NCBI GenBank assembly: GCA_016208845.1
Contig: JACQXH010000068.1
Coordinates: 1-14,526, forward strand
Origin: Nitrospirota bacterium
GTDB lineage: Bacteria; Nitrospirota; Thermodesulfovibrionia; UBA6902; BMS3Bbin08
Direction: 5' to 3'
Length of the DNA stretch: 14,526 nt
The first letter of the stretch is position 1. Every line of letters begins with the position of its first letter. A program made the position numbers and the translations under genes. The notes under the pieces are model-generated. The model saw only the letters and a list, made by a program, of their open reading frames with translations. It was not told the DNA's origin and did no database searches. Shown in pieces: positions 5,354 through 11,508 of the stretch.

Positions 5354-6274
5354 CTACTTCGCGGGATTGATGATAAAGGTAAGCTGCCGGGTGGACTCGC
5401 CGCCGTTTCCGTCAGTGACAGTGACAGTGACAGTCACCCTGCCTGTAAAGGCCGCAGGCACGGACCATTGTATCAGCCCGGTAGTTTGATCTATTGACAT
5501 GCCCTCAGGAGCAGACTTCAGGGAGAATGTGAGTGTGTCTCCGTCAGGGTCTGTTGCTCTTACCTGATGTGAGTACTGTTTACCGTCAAACGTGAAACTC
5601 CTGTCGTCTGAAATAGTCGGCGGCATGTTCTTTATTTCCTTGTTAAAGGTGACAGGGCGGCTGTACTCATCTCCGTCATAAAGGGTTAACTTGACCGAGA
5701 TGTTGTCCCCGCGTTTAACAGGAGCCTTTATTGCCTTGTCGCTTCCCGCGAACTGTCCGTTAATGTTCCATTCATATTCTGTTGTTACCTCATCGTCGTC
5801 AAGGTCCTTGCCCTGAACATCTGCATAAAGCGTATCTCCGGGCCTGAAGACCTCAGGCATTATCTTGATATAAGCGAATTCAGGCCTTGAGTTCTTTATC
5901 GTGATGATATTTGACAATACCTCTGTGTCATTGACAATAGCGCGTGCCTGGACCGTATCTCCCTTTCTCGAATTCCCGGCATCAAAGGTAAAAGACGTTT
6001 CATTGTCAGCCTTTTCACCGTTCACTAACCACTCCAATTTTGCGTTTGATAAGGAAAACCCTGAAGATGCCGCACTTATTAATGAACCGCGGGCCGCGTC
6101 TTCGGGCGTAATTGTCAATGAAAAAGAGCTGTCCGCTGATGAAGAAGATGTTTGAGAGGTTGACGCCGGATTAGCGCTGTCTGCTGAACGCGTCCTTTCC
6201 TGCCCAGATGATCTGTCCTTAGAGCAGGAAAAAATAAAAAATAAAAGCGCGATACAAAAAAGCTTTTTTGTCAT
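5354..6274 (-). CDS. Secreted lipoprotein with Ig-like domains, last gene of the pilus operon
   Basis: 306 residues. A lipoprotein signal MTKKLFCIALLFFIFSC places the lipidated cysteine at 17. A Ser/Thr/Ala-rich linker (about 18-50, with SSSS) follows. The rest is beta-rich: two similar modules (about 52-128 and 129-215), each with a W-x-(V/I)-NG strand followed by a (K/R)-G-D-(T/N) turn, and a third module (217-306) of the putative-Ig/cadherin-like type with ATDPDGDTLTFSLKSAPEG, then QTTGLIQWSVP and TVTVTVTDGNGG. It starts only 7 bases after the PilX-type stop, so it is co-transcribed with the minor pilins. Role unknown; a surface anchor or partner for the pilus tip or secretin is possible but is inference. 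The DNA encoding TVTVTV is a small GTGACA tandem repeat. Confidence 0.8.
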   Translation of the reverse strand: MTKKLFCIALLFFIFSCSKDRSSGQERTRSADSANPASTSQTSSSSADSSFSLTITPEDAARGSLISAASSGFSLSNAKLEWLVNGEKADNETSFTFDAGNSRKGDTVQARAIVNDTEVLSNIITIKNSRPEFAYIKIMPEVFRPGDTLYADVQGKDLDDDEVTTEYEWNINGQFAGSDKAIKAPVKRGDNISVKLTLYDGDEYSRPVTFNKEIKNMPPTISDDRSFTFDGKQYSHQVRATDPDGDTLTFSLKSAPEGMSIDQTTGLIQWSVPAAFTGRVTVTVTVTDGNGGESTRQLTFIINPAK

Positions 6275-6281
6275 ATGGTGA

Positions 6282-6968
6282 TCAATATTGGTAAAGCACT
6301 GAGAGCTTGGCCCTTTCAGGACTGTCGAGAGATGCGTCTTCTGCCTCCAGCTCTATTGTATAAAGGTACGGGATGTTCATGACCTCGACCTCTCCTGAAT
6401 TTGATTTTACGACCCCTCCGTCTGTAAGCCCCAGATCAGGCGCTGAATTGCCCTCTATTGTATCAGCGATCTTCGCATAGACCGTATATACCGGAGAAGC
6501 GCCGATGTCGAAACTGAAGTCATAGCTCTGAGCGCTGTCCGGATCAATGGATAATGTCAGATTGTCACCGGAACAGGCACTCCAGTCAATTGTATCATTG
6601 TTCAGTTTTTGTTCCATGCAGTCATTAGAAATGGTCTGCGATATCGTCAATCCGGATATGCCCGGGTCTCCTTTCTCCTGAATGAACTGATATAAAATAT
6701 CTTTGCCGGCCTTGCCTGCGTCAAGTGAGGTCTTATATCTCTTCTGCACGCCGGACATCTGGGTGCCTGAAACCACCATGTAGATCAGGCCCGCCATGAT
6801 GGCCAGGGATATCGCGGACATTATAAGCACCATGACAAGGGCGAAGCCTTTTTCGTTTAAAGGCCGGGACGCATGATGCATGATGCATGATACACGTTTC
6901 TTTAACGCCCCGTTACGTCTTACAGATCCTGCACCCTGTATCCTGTATCCTGTATCCTGTTCTTTCAT
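6282..6968 (-). CDS. pilX: PilX-type minor pilin with a repeat-derived leader
   Basis: A type IV pilus minor pilin of PilX kind, part of the tip-priming complex in the inner membrane and pilus. The prepilin site is NEKG|FALVMVLIMSAISLAIMAGL with Gly41 and Phe42; as usual for PilX the +5 residue is not Glu (Met46 here). After the hydrophobic helix comes SGTQMSGVQKRYKTSLDAG, as in this family, then a variable body. The frame opens with ATG at 6966-6968, overlapping the pilW stop by four bases (ATGA). That gives a 41-residue leader, very long for a prepilin. Residues 4-34 are encoded by a heptamer repeat (QDTGYRIQGAG ... CIMHHAS). An internal ATG at 6879-6881 would give a 12-residue leader but has no good ribosome binding site. 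Either start is possible. Confidence 0.85.
   Translation of the reverse strand: MKEQDTGYRIQGAGSVRRNGALKKRVSCIMHHASRPLNEKGFALVMVLIMSAISLAIMAGLIYMVVSGTQMSGVQKRYKTSLDAGKAGKDILYQFIQEKGDPGISGLTISQTISNDCMEQKLNNDTIDWSACSGDNLTLSIDPDSAQSYDFSFDIGASPVYTVYAKIADTIEGNSAPDLGLTDGGVVKSNSGEVEVMNIPYLYTIELEAEDASLDSPERAKLSVLYQY
6871..6963 (-). repeat. Heptamer inverted repeat inside the 5' end of pilX
   Basis: On the + strand, GCATGAT recurs at 6871, 6878 and 6885, and CCTG(TAT/CAC) recurs at 6928, 6935, 6942, 6949 and 6956, each exactly 7 bases apart. The two arms are inverted relatives, with 5 of 7 bases per unit matching when one is reverse-complemented; 30-odd bases separate them. Same layout as the element at 1373-1443. 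Because 7 is not a multiple of 3, the arms translate into 7-residue peptide repeats (DTGYRIQ). The span of 93 bases keeps the pilX frame open. Confidence 0.85.
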
Positions 6969-8089
6969 TTTGCCCCCAGATTACTTGGTTTTAAAACCAT
7001 GGTATAAAGCTTCCACCTGTAATTCTGCCAGTCTGTTATGCCGTTTGCGTTAAAATCAAAATTTATTCCATAAGCCGACCCGGGGTCAGGGGCAGCAGGT
7101 ATGTCCACAGTGGCATTCGGGTATGTAAAGGACAGGTCCTTCTGGCCCTCATGCGCAAGTATATACACCCTTACCTCTTTCACCTGTTCCCGTATGTCCT
7201 CAGCAGTGAATGCTGATATCGAAGCGGCGTTATCGTATTTGTCAGGTGTTCCGTTTATATCTGTATCAAGATTGAAGACGACCTGCATATTTGCCACGCA
7301 GTCAAGGAGGGGGAGTTCGGTAATTTCACCATCGCTTTGATTAACCGTTCCTTTATAGAGTATACCTGTTCCCGTGGCGCACCTTGAAGGCACTGTTCCC
7401 GGTGTGCGCACATAGTAGTCTGCCCTGTTAAAAGGAAAACTCAGATTTGTGACAGTATTTGTCGTGGGAGAAACACCATATACAACAAATACCTTTTTGT
7501 CATTCTCAGGGTCATAGTTTGCAGTATTATTATAAGTATCTGTCCAGTTTGCACCATTTAATTGCAAGGTGTGCGCATTCTCATCAGTTGTTCCGGGGTC
7601 CAGTACAATTATCAGATCATCAGTCTCAAAGCCATCCCCTGAGAGATCGTCTATCTTGACATTGTCTTTTTGAAGATGGGTCCATTTTTGAGATGCGTCG
7701 TTTCTGGCCGCATTTACTGCCTTGATGACCAGGACATCTGAGCTGTATAATGCAGCGCCGTCCCCTGCACGGATGGCCCCGGGTGCGACATCTGTGGCAC
7801 TATCATTAAAAGCGCTGTCATCCCAGTCCGTGTCTGAATCATTATCTGCTTCGTCATAGTCGATGCTGTTCATATTCCACGGCAGTCCGTAACCCGCGTG
7901 TTCTATGTCGCTTCTCATCATATCAAGGCCGATCACTCCCTCGATATTGGTCTCTGTGATCTTGCTCTGCTGTTTGGCGTGCGTAAGCAGGCCGGTGAGC
8001 ATCTGTGATGCGGCGGCAATGGCAAATACAAAAACGACCATTGTGCTCATTATCTCGACAAGCGAAAAACCACATTGGCGTCTCATCAT
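6965..8089 (-). CDS. pilW: PilW-type minor pilin
   Basis: 374 residues, a large minor pilin of PilW type. A short leader MMRRQCG is followed by the N-methylation site FSLVEIMSTMVVFVFAIAAA, with Glu at +5 (residue 12), so a prepilin peptidase (PilD) should cut after Gly7. A typical PilW stretch, IEGVIGLDMMRSDIEHAGYGLP, follows the helix; the body is Asp/Asn-rich with DYYVRTPG, LPLLDCVANMQVVFNLD and VKEVRVYILAHEGQKD, all familiar in PilW proteins. Start ATG 8087-8089 overlaps the pilV stop by four bases. GAGGAGG at 8092-8098 lies close; the second ATG (8084-8086) has better spacing. Acts with PilV, PilX, FimT and PilY1 in pilus assembly. Confidence 0.93.
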   Translation of the reverse strand: MMRRQCGFSLVEIMSTMVVFVFAIAAASQMLTGLLTHAKQQSKITETNIEGVIGLDMMRSDIEHAGYGLPWNMNSIDYDEADNDSDTDWDDSAFNDSATDVAPGAIRAGDGAALYSSDVLVIKAVNAARNDASQKWTHLQKDNVKIDDLSGDGFETDDLIIVLDPGTTDENAHTLQLNGANWTDTYNNTANYDPENDKKVFVVYGVSPTTNTVTNLSFPFNRADYYVRTPGTVPSRCATGTGILYKGTVNQSDGEITELPLLDCVANMQVVFNLDTDINGTPDKYDNAASISAFTAEDIREQVKEVRVYILAHEGQKDLSFTYPNATVDIPAAPDPGSAYGINFDFNANGITDWQNYRWKLYTMVLKPSNLGAK

Positions 8090-8541
8090 GGCCTCCTCAC
8101 GATCGTTGAGACCCTGTGCTCAGAACACTCATTCTTATAATCCCACCTGACGAGCATGGTCAGGCTCTTATTGTCAGCGTCCAGCGTTGTAACAGTCCTC
8201 TGCGTGCCGTATGAAAAGCCGGTTATGCCCCTGAAGTTCCTGGCAACAGCCACCGGGTAGGTGAGCTGGCTGAATGGAGCGCTCTGGCATGCCGTAAGAT
8301 TAACGGTATTGACATTGGTGTCTGTAGCAAGGGTGTCAAAGTCAATGTTACGTGACTCATTTATCCTCATCTCAGCGATATTGACGGCCTCGTCCCTGAG
8401 GAGATTTCTCATATTTGAGTCTATGCTCAGAAGCGCTGTCTGCATCAGGGCGAGCGAAACAAGCAGGAACACCACCATAGCTACCATAACTTCAATAAGG
8501 CTCAGGCCCCTGTTATTTAATCTGACAATTCGATGCGACAC
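8086..8541 (-). CDS. pilV: PilV-type minor pilin
   Basis: 151 residues. The leader MSHRIVRLNNRG is cut before LSLIEVMVAMVVFLLVSLAL; Glu at +5 (residue 17) is present. The segment TALLSIDSNMRNLLRDEAVNIAEMRINESRNIDFDTLA is the usual PilV helix-to-loop region. The start is GTG at 8539-8541 with a good GGAGGG just upstream, and it overlaps the end of the GspH/FimT-type gene by 29 bases, so translation is coupled. Two cysteines in the C-terminal half (in LTACQSAP and KNECSEH) may form the disulfide common in minor pilins. Confidence 0.9.
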   Translation of the reverse strand: MSHRIVRLNNRGLSLIEVMVAMVVFLLVSLALMQTALLSIDSNMRNLLRDEAVNIAEMRINESRNIDFDTLATDTNVNTVNLTACQSAPFSQLTYPVAVARNFRGITGFSYGTQRTVTTLDADNKSLTMLVRWDYKNECSEHRVSTIVRRP

Positions 8542-9154
8542 AAGTCCCTCCGTCTGTATCCTGTTTAATTATTTTCCCAAGGTTTATTCTTGTTGCAAAT
8601 ATGACGATACAGTCATAATCAGGATTGTAATCTGATGTCTTATCACCATCAATGTCAGTGAACATGCAAATGCTTCTGTCAGGCGACAGGATCCCCTTGG
8701 TGTCTGCAATGAAGGTGATAGGCGGGACACCGTTCTCTGTCCCCACTTCTATGGGATATCTGATTATTTTTGGAAAGGTCTGAAGCCGGGTATCATCCGG
8801 CGCGCCTGTTCCTGCCTGAAGACTGCCGTCGCCATCGATCAATGCAGATGTCCCGTCGCCTGTGTCCTCATATAGCGCATAGGAGGTGGTATCAGGGAAA
8901 TCAATAAAAAAGGCCCTGTTCTTCTGCATCGCCTGGGTCCTTGCGTTCATGATGTCTGTATAGATATTTTTTATCTCGCTTTCCACATTATAACTTCCCA
9001 TCCATCCCTGAAAGGAAAAACCCAGGGCCATAGCAAGAATACCCACTATAGAGACGACCACGATCACCTCTATAAGGGTCATGCCGTCATCTTTAATGAG
9101 GCCCGTATCATTGCGGATATTCATGCCTTCTATTTTAGCATATCCGGTCTTCAT
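8513..9154 (-). CDS. fimT: GspH/FimT-type minor pilin
   Basis: 213 residues. The prepilin site is KDDG|MTLIEVIVVVSIVGILAMAL with Glu at +5 (residue 29). After the helix comes ESEIKNIYTDIMNARTQAMQKNRAFFIDF, the typical GspH/FimT alpha-to-beta region, then a GspH-like beta domain with ITFIADTKGILSPDRSICMFTD. Four cysteines sit in the last third. ATG at 9152-9154 gives a 24-residue leader; ATG at 9122-9124 would give 14 residues but its purine stretch abuts the start. It is the first minor pilin after pilY1, separated by about 55 bases holding a repeat. Gene name by type only; pilE- or pilH-like naming is also used. Confidence 0.87.
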   Translation of the reverse strand: MKTGYAKIEGMNIRNDTGLIKDDGMTLIEVIVVVSIVGILAMALGFSFQGWMGSYNVESEIKNIYTDIMNARTQAMQKNRAFFIDFPDTTSYALYEDTGDGTSALIDGDGSLQAGTGAPDDTRLQTFPKIIRYPIEVGTENGVPPITFIADTKGILSPDRSICMFTDIDGDKTSDYNPDYDCIVIFATRINLGKIIKQDTDGGTCVASNCQIK

Positions 9155-9162
9155 TGCTTACC

Positions 9163-9204
9163 GCACCCTGCATCCTTCATTCTGTGTCGTGCATCATGCA
9201 TCAT
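9163..9204 (-). repeat. Degenerate heptamer repeat between pilY1 and fimT
   Basis: Units related to those at 6871-6963 (GCACCCT, GCATCCT, then GCATCAT twice on the + strand) follow each other in 7-base phase from 9163 to 9204. It fills nearly all of the gap between pilY1 and the GspH/FimT-type gene. It looks like the arms of one element fused with the middle lost. Confidence 0.6.
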
Positions 9205-9209
9205 CTATC

Positions 9210-10364
9210 TTACCTTTCCCGTATGTGAATAGTCCGCTTTACACCGGGCGGCGGCACCAGTATTGACAGGCCCTGATCGGTCGGGGGCACGCCTTCCATG
9301 GCCCCGGACCTCCTGTCGCCCTGAGAATCCTCATTAGCCGGCTTGTCAGGATCGTAATCAGGATCACTTGGATTGTTTTCCTCAAAGGCGTCTTCGAGGT
9401 CCACCTGCTCAATACTGCCTGTGGAGACCTGAAGCAGGGCCTTGCCTTTAAGAAGGGCGCCTGCGGCCCCGCCTGTATTATATCTTGTCGCCCAGATGAA
9501 GCTCTTGCCTCCAAGGGAGCATACGTCTGTGTAGGGTTTATATGTCGTGAAAAAGACTATGCCTGTGGTAGACGCAAGCGGGTTCGTAATGACCCTCTCC
9601 GCAGAGAAGTCTGAGGATACCCCGCCATAAGTGTACGTGCCTGCCGCTTCAAGGTCTATCTGCCAGCCCTTGAAATCTTTAGTATTGACGGTTGCCTCTG
9701 AAGGCACGTCAGCAATGTCTGTAACATTTGTGGTTACTGCCGCTGTTGAATCACATTCCGTGTCAGGGACCGGGAACATGGAGGCTGAATAGCATGGCTC
9801 CTTGATCCCGAACAGGCTCCGCTGATTTTCCGGGTCGTCCACGTCCGCAGTATCGTCAGATGCCAGCACATAATAATATCTTCCTGTTGCAAAGTAGAGC
9901 CACATGCACCCTTCCTGAGAACCGCTTGGTGTGTCGGTGTAACAGCCGGACTTCTGCTGAAGTCTTGCTACCGATGATGTAAGAGGGCCGATGCCGTCGA
10001 TCACTATGCTCCCTTTCCAGGTGTCCGGGTCTGCGTTTTCACCGGTCAATAAGCGCATGACGCCCCCGTCTGTCCATGTGCCGTCGTCTGCCTTGCTCAC
10101 ATAAGGTATATACAGCACGTCGTCCTGATAATCTATGTCAGTGTCCTGGGTGGAATTGAGCAGAGAGCCTGCGAACGAAGTGCTGATCGAAGGATATACC
10201 GGCGTACCGGCACTAGTTCCTGTCTTGAGGTCGAGCGCAAAGATCTTGAGCGGCTGGTCCGACCTTCCGAGGAACTGCTGGTTAATGGTGTCAATAGGGC
10301 CTGTCGGGCCTGAGGCGAGGACCACTATCCATTTGCCGTTATTGGTCCGTGACATCAAGGGCAA
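9210..10364 (-). CDS. pilY1: PilY1 tip adhesin, C-terminal part (third frame)
   Basis: The last about 380 residues of PilY1: the second half of the C-terminal beta-propeller. Family sequence begins at RTNNGKWIVVLASGPTG (around 10350) and goes on with QPLKIFALDLKTG, DVLYIPYVSKADDGTW, DGGVMRLLTGEN, MWLYFATGRYYYV and SLFGIKEPCY, then GIVFFTTYKPYTDVCSLGG and SFIWATRYNTGG. The ORF opens at a TTG (10362-10364) inside the preceding segment, with no ribosome binding site, so it is not an independent gene. The end is normal (TAA at 9210-9212). It is out of frame with the middle part, and about 25-28 propeller residues expected between 'YFALDVTD' and 'RTNNGKW' are missing. Confidence 0.9.
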   Translation of the reverse strand: MPLMSRTNNGKWIVVLASGPTGPIDTINQQFLGRSDQPLKIFALDLKTGTSAGTPVYPSISTSFAGSLLNSTQDTDIDYQDDVLYIPYVSKADDGTWTDGGVMRLLTGENADPDTWKGSIVIDGIGPLTSSVARLQQKSGCYTDTPSGSQEGCMWLYFATGRYYYVLASDDTADVDDPENQRSLFGIKEPCYSASMFPVPDTECDSTAAVTTNVTDIADVPSEATVNTKDFKGWQIDLEAAGTYTYGGVSSDFSAERVITNPLASTTGIVFFTTYKPYTDVCSLGGKSFIWATRYNTGGAAGALLKGKALLQVSTGSIEQVDLEDAFEENNPSDPDYDPDKPANEDSQGDRRSGAMEGVPPTDQGLSILVPPPGVKRTIHIRER

Positions 10365-11508
10365 AATATGATGAATAGCCGACTCCGTCTATCGGGGTCT
10401 TGATGCAATCATCTGTGCCTCCGTTGCATGCGGTGCCCGCGTTCCTGCACGCGCCGCCGAACCTCATTCCGCCTATCAGGATGGTCCTCCATCTCTTTGT
10501 GGGGTCGTCAACCCCGAGTTTAGAGCAATCCGCATAGTCTGTCTCAGTGCAGCCTTCTGTGCCTATGCTTGCGTCAAATATGTATGGCGCGAGGTCTATT
10601 GAGTAAACGTGACAGTAGGAATCATCAGCCATATATTTCAAATAAGGCAGAGCGTTCTTGGGTATGAACGCCCACCTCTCTGAACCAAGCGGCACATTGG
10701 GGCCGCCGAGATATCCGTCAGGATTTGAAAGGCATGCCATATCCGTTCCGGTAAGGGTGCACTGGTATGCGGCCCCGGCTGGTTTATTGACATTCTCCTG
10801 GATCTCAAGCTTTCCGAGCTTAAAGGCATGGAGCATTCCGTCATTTCCTCCGGAAAATACCATTCCCCTGTCTTTGTAATTCGATGAGGACAAGTAATCG
10901 CTGTATGTAGAATCATTGTATCTTTCATCTTTATGATAGTTATTCAGTGCAATCCACGAAGATATCTTTGGAGTTGAATCAAGGATATCGCCCAGCTTCC
11001 AGACCTTTGCTCCTTCACCTGTGTCCCCTGTATCGCCGTCTGGTGTACCGTCATCGTCATCATTATTCCAGTCAATCGCAACAGTGCGCGAGCGGAATCC
11101 TGAGATATCCTGTCCAAGGGTCCAATTGATTATATCTTCAGCCTCAGTGTCGGTCGAGGCCTGAAGATAGGTCATCAATGTTGATGCGTTTGTGGCTGTG
11201 AAGCCGTTAGCCAGCCAATTTGAGCCATCGAGAGTTGTGAAAATCCTGCGCGCGTCTGTAGAAATATCCCTCTTCCAGAGCTGGATGCCGGCCTCCCAAA
11301 TGTTCCCTATGGTTTCGAGTGTCTTGTCATCCGCCGATAAGTCGCATTCGCCGTCGTCGTTTTCATCTATGTCGCCGTCGCCGTCTGAATCTATGCATCT
11401 TGCCGCCTTGGTCTGATCTGCCGCAGGGTCGTAATAAAATGAGGCTACATAATCGTCCACAAGGTTCAATTTATTGTAAGGAGTTTCAACGGCCGTTTCT
11501 TCGCGCAA
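10339..11508 (-). CDS. pilY1: PilY1 tip adhesin, middle part (second frame)
   Basis: About 389 residues covering the start of the PilY1 C-terminal beta-propeller. It opens with LREETAVETPYNKLNLVDDY, a family stretch, at a TTG (11506-11508) that is not a real start. An Asp-rich loop DSDGDGDIDENDDGE (40-54) looks like an EF-hand-type calcium site. A second acidic run (DWNNDDDDGTPDGDTGDTGE) precedes VWKLGDILDSTPKI, where PilY1 proteins usually have their blade entry. The signature GGNDGMLHAFKLGK and RWAFIPKNALPYLKYM are clear. Cysteines late in the segment (CRNAGTACNGGTDDC) may form disulfides. It ends at SSYFALDVTDQ followed by TAA (10339-10341), where the frame is lost. Confidence 0.9.
   Translation of the reverse strand: MREETAVETPYNKLNLVDDYVASFYYDPAADQTKAARCIDSDGDGDIDENDDGECDLSADDKTLETIGNIWEAGIQLWKRDISTDARRIFTTLDGSNWLANGFTATNASTLMTYLQASTDTEAEDIINWTLGQDISGFRSRTVAIDWNNDDDDGTPDGDTGDTGEGAKVWKLGDILDSTPKISSWIALNNYHKDERYNDSTYSDYLSSSNYKDRGMVFSGGNDGMLHAFKLGKLEIQENVNKPAGAAYQCTLTGTDMACLSNPDGYLGGPNVPLGSERWAFIPKNALPYLKYMADDSYCHVYSIDLAPYIFDASIGTEGCTETDYADCSKLGVDDPTKRWRTILIGGMRFGGACRNAGTACNGGTDDCIKTPIDGVGYSSYFALDVTDQ

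Noticed and set aside
5400..5440. GTGACA tandem repeat as a phase-variation tract
   Set aside because: The unit is 6 bases, so length changes would keep the frame; it simply encodes TVTVTV in a beta strand.
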